Origin: Pseudothioclava sp033100795
Lineage (GTDB): Bacteria > Pseudomonadota > Alphaproteobacteria > Rhodobacterales > Rhodobacteraceae
NCBI RefSeq assembly: GCF_033100795.1
Contig: NZ_JAWLVI010000003.1
Span: forward strand, 124,001 to 188,000
Reading direction: 5' to 3'
DNA length: 64,000 nucleotides
Shown here in pieces: positions 18,088-27,613 of the stretch. The stretch's first letter is position 1. Each line of letters begins with the position of its first letter. A program made the position numbers and the translations under genes. The notes beneath the pieces were generated by a model. It saw nothing but the letters and a program-made list of their open reading frames with translations, did no database searches and had not been told where the DNA came from.

Positions 18088-20301
18088 ATGGCAGGATCAG
18101 GTCGGCCTCGCAGGCCACTGGTGGCGGAAAAACGCTATTCGCCCGCAAAAGCGAGCACGGACAAACCGAAGGCGAAACCCGCGAAACCCCCAAAACGCAA
18201 AGCGCCGCGCAAACGCGGCCTGATCGGCACGCTTGTCTATGGGCTTCTGGGGTTCGTGCTACGCCTGTTCTGGGGCATCGGCTGGCGGGTCGGACTTGTG
18301 GTCGCAGGCATCGTCGGGCTCGCGACATTCTATTTCTACTCGCAACTGCCCGAGGTTTCGGCCCTTCTGGACGGACGCCATCGCGGTTCGGTCACGATGC
18401 TGGATCGCGAAGGCAAAGTCTTCGCCTGGCGCGGGGAAACCTTTGGCGGCCAAACAACGGCAACCAATGTCTCACCCCATCTGAAAAATGCGGTCGTCGC
18501 CACCGAGGACAAACGTTTCTACGGTCACTTCGGCGTCTCCCCGCGCGGCATCGCCTCGGCGGTGCGGATCAACCTGTCAGAAGGGCGCGGGCCGTTCTCG
18601 GGCAACGGCGGCTCGACGATCACGCAGCAGGTCGCGAAACTGCTGTGCCTCGGTGTCAAATACGATCCGGCAATCTGGAAGACCGAGGCCGCCTATGAAA
18701 ACGACTGCCGTTCGGGTGGGCTGAAGCGCAAGATCAAGGAGATCCCTTTCGCGCTTGCGATGGAGGTCAAATACACCAAGGACGAGATCCTGACGATCTA
18801 TCTGAACCGCGCCTATCTGGGGGCAGGTGCGCGCGGGTTCGAGGCTGCGGCCCAACGCTATTTCGGTATTTCCTCCGCCAATCTGAACCCGCAGCAGGCC
18901 GCAATGCTGGCGGGACTTCTGAAAGCGCCCACGCGCTATGCGCCGACGAACAACCTCAAACGCTCGCAGGATCGCGCCGAGACCGTGCTCGCGCTGATGC
19001 ACGATCAGGAATTTCTGACCGACGCCGAATGGCGCGAGGCGGTGGCTAACCCTGCCACCCTGTCGGAAGCTGCACAAAAGCGCGCGGGCGGCTATTTTGC
19101 CGACTGGATCATGGATGCGGCCCCCGATTTCCTGACGACGCAGACGACCGAAGACGTGATTATCGACACGACCCTTGACCAGCGCATCCAGACAGCCGCC
19201 GAGGATGCAATGAAATACATCTTCGAGACCAAGGTGAAAGAAGGTTCCGAGGCCGAGGCCGCAATCGTTGTGATGTCGGCGGATGGTGCGGTGCGCGCGA
19301 TGGTCGGCGGGCGCGCGACGCAGGTGACGGGCGCGTTCAACCACGCGACGATGGCCAAACGGCAGACCGGATCGACCTTCAAGCCCTTCGTTTACGCCGC
19401 CGCGCTTGATATGGGCCACACGCCCGATGACATCGTCGAGGATGCGCCGCTCACGATCAACGTGCCCGGTTCGGGCAACTGGTCCCCCAAGAACTACACC
19501 CGCGAATATCGCGGGCCGATCACCCTGACGGATGCGCTGACCCATTCGGTCAACACCGCGACCGTGCGCGTCTCCGAGGCTGTCGGACGCGACGCAGTGC
19601 GTCAGGTGGCGCGCGATTTCGGCTTTGCCTCTGATCTGGCGGATGGGCCGGCGGTGGCGCTTGGCGTGTCCGAGTCCACGCTGCTGGAGATGACCGGCGC
19701 CTATGCGGGCATCCTCAATGGCGGTTCGGCGGTGAAACCCCACGGGCTAAGCGCGCTGCGCCTGAAGGGAGATAGCGCGCCGCTGTTCACCGAGACACAG
19801 GGAATCGGCGAGCGGGTGATCTCGGAGAAGGCCGCGCGGGAGTTGATCTATATGATGCGCTCGGTGGTGCAGAACGGCTCGGGACGGCGCGCAAACCTGC
19901 CCGACCGCGAGGCCGCGGGCAAAACCGGCACGACGCAGGCGTCGCGCGATGCGTGGTTCATCGGGTTTACCGCCGATTATGTGACGGGCATCTGGATGGG
20001 CTACGATGACAACCGCCCGCTTTCGGGCGTGACGGGGGGCGGATTGCCCGCCGACATCTGGCGCGAAACGATGGTCCGCGTCGAAGAAGGGCTGCCCGCC
20101 TCTCCCCTGCCGATGGCTGACCCGTCGGAATGGCGCTATGCCGCACAACCTTGGGCGCAAGAGGGCGTGACGCTTGGACCGGGCAATCGCAAGGATGACT
20201 GGTCGCAACCGATGGACGCGCGCCGCCCTGTCGAGAAATCCCCCGATGTCGCTGAATCCATCCTGCTGGAGGTGCTGCGCGCGATTACGGGGGGCAACTG
20301 A
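18088..20301 (+). CDS. class A penicillin-binding protein (bifunctional peptidoglycan synthase)
   Basis: 737 residues. A basic Lys/Pro-rich cytoplasmic tail (1-50) and one membrane helix (about 55-90) come first. The glycosyltransferase-51 domain has its catalytic Glu at 140 (ATEDKRFYGHFGV) and GGSTITQQVAK. The transpeptidase has the active Ser at 429 (GSTFK), SVN at 487-489 and KTGT at 612. It polymerises and cross-links peptidoglycan. It lacks the ODD/OB insert of PBP1A and resembles the PbpC/PBP1 group of alphaproteobacteria. The start at 18088 has only a weak ribosome site. Confidence 0.95.
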   Translation: MAGSGRPRRPLVAEKRYSPAKASTDKPKAKPAKPPKRKAPRKRGLIGTLVYGLLGFVLRLFWGIGWRVGLVVAGIVGLATFYFYSQLPEVSALLDGRHRGSVTMLDREGKVFAWRGETFGGQTTATNVSPHLKNAVVATEDKRFYGHFGVSPRGIASAVRINLSEGRGPFSGNGGSTITQQVAKLLCLGVKYDPAIWKTEAAYENDCRSGGLKRKIKEIPFALAMEVKYTKDEILTIYLNRAYLGAGARGFEAAAQRYFGISSANLNPQQAAMLAGLLKAPTRYAPTNNLKRSQDRAETVLALMHDQEFLTDAEWREAVANPATLSEAAQKRAGGYFADWIMDAAPDFLTTQTTEDVIIDTTLDQRIQTAAEDAMKYIFETKVKEGSEAEAAIVVMSADGAVRAMVGGRATQVTGAFNHATMAKRQTGSTFKPFVYAAALDMGHTPDDIVEDAPLTINVPGSGNWSPKNYTREYRGPITLTDALTHSVNTATVRVSEAVGRDAVRQVARDFGFASDLADGPAVALGVSESTLLEMTGAYAGILNGGSAVKPHGLSALRLKGDSAPLFTETQGIGERVISEKAARELIYMMRSVVQNGSGRRANLPDREAAGKTGTTQASRDAWFIGFTADYVTGIWMGYDDNRPLSGVTGGGLPADIWRETMVRVEEGLPASPLPMADPSEWRYAAQPWAQEGVTLGPGNRKDDWSQPMDARRPVEKSPDVAESILLEVLRAITGGN

Positions 20302-20338
20302 ACCGGCGGGGCCATGGCGGCCCGCCCGCCACGCCGGA

Positions 20339-20938
20339 TCAGCCCGCTTTTTTCAGATCCTTGATCATCGCGTCCAGATCGCCGCGCCGCTTGTCCAGCA
20401 TCGCGCCGACTTCTGAACGCTCCAGCGTGAGCATGTTCACACCTTCGATGACCAGATTGAAGAACCGGTCTTGCCCGGATTTATCCGAGACATGCCACAG
20501 CACCTCGAACGGCGCCTCGCCCTTGAAAATAGCGGTGGTCTTGACCTCATAGAAGGTCTTGACGGGACGAGCGCCCGCCACCTCGAACTTGGCGCCGATA
20601 AACTCGCGGAAGCGCTTGCCGTATTTGCGCGACAGATAGCCCTGAAACGCCTTGGTGAAAGCCGCCATCTGCGCCGCCGAGGCCGCGCGCGCGGGCGCAC
20701 CAAGCGCAGACCGCGCGATAATCGGCACATCCCCGTATTTCACGAAAATCCGCTCGAAATCGGCGTATAGCGCTGTTCCGGTCTTGCCCGAGGAGATGGC
20801 CTTGTTCACATCCTCGACCGCGCGGGCAATCAGGCTTTTGGCCTGCGTATCATTCAATGCCAGCGCCGCGCGGGGCATCAGCACAGCGGCCAGCCCCAGC
20901 CCGAGCGCCGCGCGCCGGTCCAGCCCTCTATTGCGCAT
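20339..20938 (-). CDS. mlaC: phospholipid-binding protein MlaC (Ttg2D family)
   Basis: 199 residues. The signal sequence has a twin-arginine-like pair (MRNRGLDRRAALGLGLAAVLMPRAALA), then the MlaC/Ttg2D domain (YADFERIFVKYGDVPIIARSALG, FTKAFQGYLSRKYGKRF, TLERSEVGAML). It shuttles phospholipids across the periplasm between MlaA and the inner-membrane MlaFEDB complex. The start at 20938 is the minimal choice; an ATG at 20962 is in frame. Both overlap the end of mlaA. mlaFED is not nearby. Confidence 0.9.
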   Translation of the reverse strand: MRNRGLDRRAALGLGLAAVLMPRAALALNDTQAKSLIARAVEDVNKAISSGKTGTALYADFERIFVKYGDVPIIARSALGAPARAASAAQMAAFTKAFQGYLSRKYGKRFREFIGAKFEVAGARPVKTFYEVKTTAIFKGEAPFEVLWHVSDKSGQDRFFNLVIEGVNMLTLERSEVGAMLDKRRGDLDAMIKDLKKAG

Positions 20939-21704
20939 AGGGGTCAAGGTAGGGGTCTTCATAGGGATCGAAGCTTTCGGCATCGAGGTCCTCCTGACCT
21001 GAAAGTTGGTGGCGCCGGTTCTGCAGATACAAAAGCCGGCTTTGGGTGTAACTGTCAGCGCTGTCGAACAGGATCGAATTCGCGGTCGCCGCATAGCGCT
21101 GGCTATCCACGATCTTCGCGCCAAAGCGCAACGCGACCGAGGCCGCGCGCTCGTTCCCGCGCAGCAGATGGCCGACGGGATCAATCGCCATATCGACGAT
21201 TCGCCCGAGCGTATCGCGTTCCGTCGAGGGGCCGATCACAGGCAGCTCCATATAGGCGCCTTCGCGCACGCCCCAGACATGGAGCGTCTCGCCGAAATCC
21301 GTTTCCTCTTCGGTCAGGTTGAACCAGTGCCCCGCCGGATCGAAGATACCCGCCACCCCGATGGTCGAGTTCACCGCGAACCGCAGCGTGTTCTTCACGG
21401 CAGGTTCGGGGCGCCCCTGCAACACCGAGTTCAGCACCATACGCGGCAGGCCAAGGTTATGCCCGACATTCGACACCGCCTTGCCCAGCGGCCCCGGCTC
21501 GCCCCCTTTGGCATCTTTCGCGAAAGTCGCAACCAGCGCCTTGTTCATCTCGTGGGTTTCGCGGTTGGATTGTTCGTAGGGATCCCAGACCTGCCCCACA
21601 GGCGGGCGCTCGGCCGCGCAACCGGTCAGAAATGCCGCGCACACCGCACCCGTCGTCAGCGTCAGCACCCGACCGGAAACTCCCTTTTCAGCGCGCGAAC
21701 CCAT
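20928..21704 (-). CDS. mlaA: outer-membrane lipoprotein MlaA (VacJ)
   Basis: 258 residues. The lipoprotein signal ends in FLTGC, then the MlaA domain: WDPYEQSNRETHEMNKAL, RFAVNSTIGVAGIFDPAGHW, ETLHVWGVREGAYMELPVIGPST and RDTLGRIVDMAIDPVGHLL. It removes mislocalised phospholipids from the outer leaflet of the outer membrane. The C-terminal tail is an acidic, Pro/Tyr-rich repeat (DPYEDPYLDPYAQ). The end overlaps mlaC by 11 bases, so the two are coupled. Confidence 0.95.
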   Translation of the reverse strand: MGSRAEKGVSGRVLTLTTGAVCAAFLTGCAAERPPVGQVWDPYEQSNRETHEMNKALVATFAKDAKGGEPGPLGKAVSNVGHNLGLPRMVLNSVLQGRPEPAVKNTLRFAVNSTIGVAGIFDPAGHWFNLTEEETDFGETLHVWGVREGAYMELPVIGPSTERDTLGRIVDMAIDPVGHLLRGNERAASVALRFGAKIVDSQRYAATANSILFDSADSYTQSRLLYLQNRRHQLSGQEDLDAESFDPYEDPYLDPYAQ

Positions 21705-21909
21705 AAACCCTCCGGTTACCTGCAGTTGCCTATAGTGGCGACAACCGTTTAAATTCCGATCACAAACCTCTGCCCCAAGAAATATTCTTTCCCGCCCCGA
21801 AGAACAAGGTCGCCCCAGTAAAGACTAGCTGATACCGAAGTTTCAGAACCCATATTTACCAGTTTCCGGCAGGCGATGGACCGCCGCCATGGAGTGCAGG
21901 AGCCAACAG

Positions 21910-23658
21910 ATGCGCACAGCCGAACAACGCAAAGGTGCCGCCGAGTTACATTCGGCCCGCAAGACCGTGCGCGCACTGGTGTTCTCGGCCGCGCTGTTTT
22001 CGGCGTTCGTGAACCTGCTGATGCTCACCGGCCCCTTGTTCATGTTGCAGGTCTATGACCGTGTGATCTCGGCCCGATCGGTCGAAACGCTGAGCGCCCT
22101 GTTCATTCTGGTCATTTTCCTATTCCTGATGATGGGCATTCTGGACAGCGCGCGGTCGCGGGTGATGAGCCGCGTTTCGGCGTGGATACAGGCGCGGCTG
22201 GAGGCGCGGGTATTCACGTCGGTTCTGCGCCGGAACTCCGCCAACCCGGGCGACGCGCTGGCAGCCACTGGAATGCGCGATCTCGAAGCGGTGCAGAGGT
22301 TCGTTGCCTCTCCGATCTTGCTGGCGATATTCGACGCACCGTTCACGCCGCTTTTCCTTGCCGCGATCTTCATCTTCCACACATGGCTCGGGCTTTTGGC
22401 GCTTGGCGGCGGCGTTCTGTTGCTGTTCGTGACAATCCTGAATCAAAGGCTGACGCAGGCGCCTTTACAGCAAGCGACGGTTGCGCAAATGGCGGCCGAC
22501 CGTCTTGCAGACCAATTGCGCGACGAGGCCGAGTTGATCCAATCCCTCGGGATGCGCGAGGCCAGTTTCAAGCGCTGGCTCCGCGCGCGTGAAATGGCGA
22601 TGACAGCGGTGCTTTCCGCCAGCGATCTCAGCTCTGGCTTTTCGGTTTCGACCAAGGCATTCCGGCTGTTTTTGCAATCCGCGATGCTGGCGATGGGCGC
22701 GCTTCTGGTGCTGCGCGGAGAATTGACCGCGGGCGCGATGATCGCAGGTTCGATCCTGATGGGACGGGCGCTGGCGCCGGTCGAACAAATGATCGGCGGG
22801 TGGGCGCTATTCGCGCGCGCGCGTGATGGCTGGCATCATCTGGAACTTCTGCTGGGCGCGACCCCGCCCGAGCCACCCCGCACGCCCCTGCCGCGCCCTG
22901 CCGCCAACCTAGAGGCGAACCAGTTGGCCGTAGTGCCCCCCGGCCATCGCGCGGCCACCCTGCGCGGGGTCAGCTTCAAGCTGCCGCCGGGAACGGCGAT
23001 GGGGGTGATCGGCCCTTCGGGATCGGGCAAATCGACCCTCGCACGGGCGATCTGTGGCGTCTGGCCCGTGTCGAACGGGTGGATTCGCCTCGATGGCGCG
23101 ACGCTGGACCAATACGATCCCGATGTGCGCGGCCGGTTGATCGGTTATCTGCCGCAGCGCGTCACCCTGTTCGATGGCACCATCGCGGAAAATATCGCGC
23201 GACTTTCGCCCACGCCGGACCCCGAGCAGGTTGTCAAAGCCGCACAACGTGCCGCCGCGCACCAGATGATCCTTGATTTGCCAGAGGGCTACGACACCCG
23301 CGTCAGCCAGACGGGCGGGCGGCTTTCGGGCGGGCAGATCCAGCGGATCGGCCTTGCGCGCGCCTTCTACGGCAACCCCGTTTTGCTGGTGCTGGACGAG
23401 CCGAACGCCAACCTCGACAATGACGGCTCGGTTGCGCTGAACGCTGCGATCCGCGAGATGAAAGCGGCGGGCGGCTCGGTGCTGATTATGGCGCACCGCC
23501 CCGCAGCAATCGCCGAATGCGAGACGCTGATGGTTCTGGATAACGGGCTATGCAGGGGCGTTGGACCGCGCGACCAGATCCTGAAATCCATGGTCACGAA
23601 TGCGCAAGACATCACACGCGGCCAGACCGGAACGATCCAGCCCGGAGGTGTAGCATGA
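21910..23658 (+). CDS. type I secretion ABC transporter (permease-ATPase)
   Basis: 582 residues. An N-terminal six-helix ABC transporter domain (about 25-300) is followed by an ATPase with Walker A GPSGSGKST, signature LSGGQ (GGRLSGGQIQRIGLARAF), Walker B VLLVLDEP and the H-loop in MAHRP. It belongs to the PrtD/AprD group that exports RTX-type or other glycine-rich proteins. There is no N-terminal C39 peptidase domain. The start at 21910 has AGGAG 7 bases upstream. It overlaps the HlyD gene (ATGA). No outer membrane TolC and no RTX substrate lie within the window. Confidence 0.93.
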   Translation: MRTAEQRKGAAELHSARKTVRALVFSAALFSAFVNLLMLTGPLFMLQVYDRVISARSVETLSALFILVIFLFLMMGILDSARSRVMSRVSAWIQARLEARVFTSVLRRNSANPGDALAATGMRDLEAVQRFVASPILLAIFDAPFTPLFLAAIFIFHTWLGLLALGGGVLLLFVTILNQRLTQAPLQQATVAQMAADRLADQLRDEAELIQSLGMREASFKRWLRAREMAMTAVLSASDLSSGFSVSTKAFRLFLQSAMLAMGALLVLRGELTAGAMIAGSILMGRALAPVEQMIGGWALFARARDGWHHLELLLGATPPEPPRTPLPRPAANLEANQLAVVPPGHRAATLRGVSFKLPPGTAMGVIGPSGSGKSTLARAICGVWPVSNGWIRLDGATLDQYDPDVRGRLIGYLPQRVTLFDGTIAENIARLSPTPDPEQVVKAAQRAAAHQMILDLPEGYDTRVSQTGGRLSGGQIQRIGLARAFYGNPVLLVLDEPNANLDNDGSVALNAAIREMKAAGGSVLIMAHRPAAIAECETLMVLDNGLCRGVGPRDQILKSMVTNAQDITRGQTGTIQPGGVA

Positions 23659-24989
23659 GCCCCCTGAAACCCTCCACACCTCCGAACGCTTCGAGCGGCG
23701 CAGAGCCCTCGGCGCGTGGCCCTCTGATCCTTGGATTTCTGGCGGTTGCGATTCTGTTGGGCGGGTTCGGCCTATGGTCGGTGGCGACCTCGATCTCGGG
23801 CGCAGTGGTCGCGTCGGGCCGTGTCGAAGTCGAACAGAACCGCCAGATCGTCCAGCACCTTGACGGTGGCATCGTGGCTGAGATCGCCGCAAAAGACGGG
23901 GATCGCGTTCACGCGGGCGACATGCTGTTGCGCCTTGATGGCGAGATGCTGCGCTCTGAACTCGCGATTGTGGACGGGCAGTTTTTCGAATTGCTCGCCC
24001 GCCGCGGACGGCTTGAGGCCGAGCGGAACGAAGACCCCGCGATCCGCTTCCCCGACGAGCTTGTCAATGCCGCGCAATCCTCCGCCGAGGTCGCGCGCAT
24101 GATGGCAGGGCAAAGCGACCTGTTCGATGTGCGCCGCACCTCGTTGCAAAAAGCGCTCGATCAGTTGGCAGAGCGCGGCGCACAGGTCGAAAAACAGATC
24201 GAAGGGATCGACGCGCAGCTTGCCGCGCTCTCGCGCCAGCTTGAACTGATCCAGCAGGAACTGACGGACCAGCGCAAACTGCTGGAACGCGGGCTTGCAC
24301 AGGCCAGCCGCGTGCTGTCTCTTGAGCGCGAAGAGGCGGCGCTGTCGGGACGCGTCGGTGAACTGATCGCCGCGCGCGCGCAGTCGCAAGGCAAGCTGGC
24401 CGAAAACGAAATCGAAGCGCTGCGCATGACCGCCAAGCTGCGTGAAGATGCCGAGACCGAACTACGCGACACCAGCACCCGTGAATTAGAACTGGCCGAG
24501 CGGCGGCGCGCGCTGCGAGGCCAGATCGAGCGGCTGGATATTCGCGCCCCCGTTTCCGGCGTCGTTTACGCGATGAGCGTGACAACCCCGCGCTCGGTCA
24601 TCCGCCCCGCCGAGCCGATCCTCTATCTGGTGCCACAGGATCGCCCGCTGGTCATTTCGGCCCGCATCTCGCCGATCAACATCGACGAGATCACCATCGG
24701 CCAGCCGGTCACACTACGGTTCTCGGCGTTTTCCTCGCGCACCAGCCCCGAGTTCTTCGGGCAGGTCAGCCGGATCTCAGCGGACGCACTGACTGACGAG
24801 GCGACGCAAGTGTCCTATTTTCTTGCAGAAATCGCGTTGAACCCCGGCGAGGAGGCCAAACTTGACGGCCTTGTCCTTGTGCCCGGTATGCCCGCCGAAG
24901 TCTTTATCCAGACGCAGGAGCGCAGCCCGCTGGCCTATCTGCTGAAGCCCGTCGCCGATTATTTCAACCGCGCCTTCCGCGAAAGCTGA
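23655..24989 (+). CDS. type I secretion periplasmic adaptor (HlyD family)
   Basis: 444 residues. One N-terminal membrane helix (about 28-50, LILGFLAVAILLGGFGLW) is followed by the HlyD beta-barrel/lipoyl motif (VEVEQNRQIVQHLDGGIVAEI), long coiled coils (about 105-300, with ELADRRALRGQIERLDI-like heptads) and the C-terminal lipoyl half (APVSGVVYAMSVTT). It bridges the ABC protein at 21910-23658 to an outer-membrane channel (PrtE/AprE type). Translation is coupled through a 4-base overlap. Confidence 0.93.
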   Translation: MSPLKPSTPPNASSGAEPSARGPLILGFLAVAILLGGFGLWSVATSISGAVVASGRVEVEQNRQIVQHLDGGIVAEIAAKDGDRVHAGDMLLRLDGEMLRSELAIVDGQFFELLARRGRLEAERNEDPAIRFPDELVNAAQSSAEVARMMAGQSDLFDVRRTSLQKALDQLAERGAQVEKQIEGIDAQLAALSRQLELIQQELTDQRKLLERGLAQASRVLSLEREEAALSGRVGELIAARAQSQGKLAENEIEALRMTAKLREDAETELRDTSTRELELAERRRALRGQIERLDIRAPVSGVVYAMSVTTPRSVIRPAEPILYLVPQDRPLVISARISPINIDEITIGQPVTLRFSAFSSRTSPEFFGQVSRISADALTDEATQVSYFLAEIALNPGEEAKLDGLVLVPGMPAEVFIQTQERSPLAYLLKPVADYFNRAFRES

Positions 24990-26171
24990 TTACAGCCCGT
25001 TCAACAGCGCCCGCGTCGGCCATGCGTCCGCAGGCAGGCCAAGGCGCTGTTGTTCGGCCTGCACGGCGGCGCGGGTTTTCTCGCCCAGAATACCGTCGAT
25101 CTTGCCCACATCATGCCCGCGCGCAGTCAATTTCTGTTGCAGCGCTTTCATCTCGTTTCCGCTCATCGCAGGATCGGGTTGGCCCAGATCGAACTTCGGC
25201 GCGCCCTCAAGACGGGTCGCGAAATAACCCGCCGAGGTGACATAGACGAAGCTCTTGTTCCATTCGAACAGCACACGGAAATTCGGATAGACCATAAAGG
25301 CCGGCCCCTTGCGGCCCATCGGCAAAAGCACCGATCCTTTCAGTCCACCGGCCAGCGCCCCCGAGCGCGCCTTGACGCCCATCTGCGCCCATTGGTTTGT
25401 GGCCAACTCGGTTTCCAGACCCGTTTTCGACCAATCCAGATTGGCAGGCACAACGACTTCCTGCATCCACGGTTGTCCGGCTTTCCACCCCAACCCGCGC
25501 AGCATCCTGGCGCCCGACATCAGCGCATCCGCCGACGAGCCGCGCAAATCGACATGCCCGTCACCATCCCCATCGGTGCCGTTGCGCAAAATATCCTCGG
25601 GCAGCATTTGCACCTGCCCGATCTCGCCCGCCCAAGCGCCCTGATTGCGCGCGGGGTCGAAATCGCCGCGTTGGTATAGCTTGGCCGCTGCCAGAACCTG
25701 AGGCCGGAAGAGATCTGGCCGACGGCAATCATGCGCCAGCGTCACCAGCGCATCGCGGGTGTTGAAGTCCCCCTGAAACGCACCGAAATCGGTTTCCAGC
25801 CCCCAGAAGGCCACGATCACCCCGCGCGAGACACCAAATTTCTGCTCTACCGCATCCAGCGTCTTGCGATAGGCCTTCATCTTCGCCGCGCCGGTTTGCA
25901 GGCGATTCTGGCTGATGACCCGGCCTGCGAATTCGGCAAAAGGTTTCTGGAACACGCCCTGCGCGCGATCCGCCTTAAGCACGCGCTGATCCTGCTTCAC
26001 GCCTGCGAAAAACGCTTTCGCCTGCTTGTCGGACAGCCCCTCGGCCATCGCCTCGCGCTTAAGACCCTCGACAAAAGCGTTGAAACTGCCCCCGCAAGTT
26101 TGAGCCAAGGCACCCCCTGCACTCGCCAGAGAGGCGATAAAAACCAACGGGAAAAGGGGAAAGCGGTGCAT
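24990..26171 (-). CDS. lytic murein transglycosylase (MltB type)
   Basis: 393 residues. A signal peptide (to Ala23, LASAGGALA) is followed by the SLT-2/MltB catalytic domain with the catalytic Glu in FWGLETDFG, and GEIGQVQMLPEDILRNGTDGDGD with the Asp-rich conserved loop. A C-terminal peptidoglycan-binding domain (about 325-390, LQQKLTARGHDVGKIDG) completes it. It cleaves glycan strands to 1,6-anhydromuramyl products. It is convergent with the HlyD gene and abuts it without a gap. No lipobox is seen, so it is probably soluble in the periplasm. Confidence 0.93.
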   Translation of the reverse strand: MHRFPLFPLVFIASLASAGGALAQTCGGSFNAFVEGLKREAMAEGLSDKQAKAFFAGVKQDQRVLKADRAQGVFQKPFAEFAGRVISQNRLQTGAAKMKAYRKTLDAVEQKFGVSRGVIVAFWGLETDFGAFQGDFNTRDALVTLAHDCRRPDLFRPQVLAAAKLYQRGDFDPARNQGAWAGEIGQVQMLPEDILRNGTDGDGDGHVDLRGSSADALMSGARMLRGLGWKAGQPWMQEVVVPANLDWSKTGLETELATNQWAQMGVKARSGALAGGLKGSVLLPMGRKGPAFMVYPNFRVLFEWNKSFVYVTSAGYFATRLEGAPKFDLGQPDPAMSGNEMKALQQKLTARGHDVGKIDGILGEKTRAAVQAEQQRLGLPADAWPTRALLNGL

Positions 26172-26361
26172 CGAAGGCTCCTGTTACTTGTTACACGGCG
26201 CAGGGTATCGCGCGGGCGTCGGCAGGACAACTCTTCGCTTGGTGCCCGTGTCTTTCGCGCAACCCTATCGAAAGTCATAATTTTTCACAGAGCCTTAGCT
26301 TGATTTTTACAATTCCCGACGCAGGATTAACCACGGGGAGACTGGCAGAGCGGAGGGACCA

Positions 26362-26709
26362 ATGGAGTTTCTGCCTAAAGAGCTTGTTCAGGCAATGCGC
26401 GAGGCGCAGGCCAAGGCTGCCAAACGGCGTTCGCGCCTGCGGGTTGTTTCGGGAGAAGACAGCTGGCCGGTGTTGCGCAAAATTGCGGGCGGTGTCGTGC
26501 TGGACGCGGCCGAGGTCACACACCTGCGTGGCAATGTCGCGCTTTATGAAGGCTCACGCCATCTGTCGAACCTGCTGATCGTCGCCTCGGAAATCGAGAA
26601 TGGAGAGCTGATCTGCCGCGCCAAGCGCGAGACCTCGGTCACAGAAAAGCCGCCGCTTGATTTCGTGCGCGCGCCGGATGCGCCGATGGGGTATCTGCCC
26701 CGCGCGTGA
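26362..26709 (+). CDS. conserved hypothetical protein
   Basis: 115 residues, cytoplasmic, no signal peptide or membrane helix. The N-terminal third is basic and helical (EAQAKAAKRRSRLRVV), followed by a mixed alpha/beta part with ALYEGSRHLSNLLIVASEIENGELICRAKR and a proline-rich tail. It is preceded by GGAGGG (with a G-rich stretch) and stands alone between the transglycosylase and fmt genes. No family is recognised; the function is unknown. Confidence 0.7.
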   Translation: MEFLPKELVQAMREAQAKAAKRRSRLRVVSGEDSWPVLRKIAGGVVLDAAEVTHLRGNVALYEGSRHLSNLLIVASEIENGELICRAKRETSVTEKPPLDFVRAPDAPMGYLPRA

Positions 26710-26716
26710 GCGCCCG

Positions 26717-27613
26717 TCAGCCCAGCAATTCGGGTAGGGTCAGCCCCTTCAGAACCTCGTCTGCGGGCATCGGGCGCTTGCCTTCGCGTTGCGCCAAGAC
26801 CACGCGCAGCGCGCCCGAACCGCAAGCGATGGTGAACCCATCCAGCGGGGCGCCAGCCGTGCCGGAGCCGTCCGCAGGCTCTGCGCGCAACAGCTTGATC
26901 CGCTCTTGCCCCGCCATGCACCACGCACCCGGAAAGGGCGACAGCCCGTTGATCTGCCGGATCAGCTCGGGCGCGGGTTTGGTCCAGTCGATCCGCGCCT
27001 CGGCCTTGTCGATCTTATGCGCGTAGGTCACGCCCTCATCCGGCTGCGGAACGGACGTCAGCGTGTCCAGTGACGCCAGCGCATCAACAATCAGTCGCGC
27101 GCCCATTTCGGACAGGCGGTCGTGCAGCTCTCCGGTGGTCTCGGTCGCGCCAATCAGCGTCGCCTCGCGCAGCAGAACCGCGCCGGTATCAAGCCCCGCA
27201 TCCATCTGCATGATGCAAATGCCGGTTTCCGCATCCCCCGCCATGATCGCGCGGTGGATCGGCGCGGCCCCACGCCAGCGCGGCAGCAAGGACGCGTGGA
27301 TATTCAGGCACCCCTTCGCAGGCGCATCCAGAACCGCTTGCGGCAGGATCAGCCCATAGGCCACGACCACGGCAACATCGGCGTTCAGCGCAGCCAATGC
27401 CGCGCGCTCGTCTGCATCCTTGAAGTTCAGCGGAGTGCGGACCTCCAGACCCAGTTCCAGCGCGCGGGCATGAACCGGCGTCGGGCGGTCCTTTTTACCA
27501 CGACCTGCCGGACGCGGCGGCTGCGAATAAACGGCGACCACCTCGTGCTCGCGGGCCAGCGCGTCCAGCACCGGAACCGAGAAATCCGGCGTCCCCATAA
27601 AGATCACACGCAT
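26717..27613 (-). CDS. fmt: methionyl-tRNA formyltransferase
   Basis: 298 residues. Formylates Met-tRNA for translation initiation. Motifs are clear: MRVIFMGTPDFSVPVL at the N-terminus and the folate/catalytic site NIHASLLPRWRGAAPIHRAI, then ETGICIMQMDAGLDTG. The C-terminal domain has INGLSPFPGAWCM. It starts at 27613 and overlaps the preceding deformylase-like gene by one base (TGATG). The three genes def, def-like and fmt form one translation-initiation operon. Confidence 0.97.
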   Translation of the reverse strand: MRVIFMGTPDFSVPVLDALAREHEVVAVYSQPPRPAGRGKKDRPTPVHARALELGLEVRTPLNFKDADERAALAALNADVAVVVAYGLILPQAVLDAPAKGCLNIHASLLPRWRGAAPIHRAIMAGDAETGICIMQMDAGLDTGAVLLREATLIGATETTGELHDRLSEMGARLIVDALASLDTLTSVPQPDEGVTYAHKIDKAEARIDWTKPAPELIRQINGLSPFPGAWCMAGQERIKLLRAEPADGSGTAGAPLDGFTIACGSGALRVVLAQREGKRPMPADEVLKGLTLPELLG

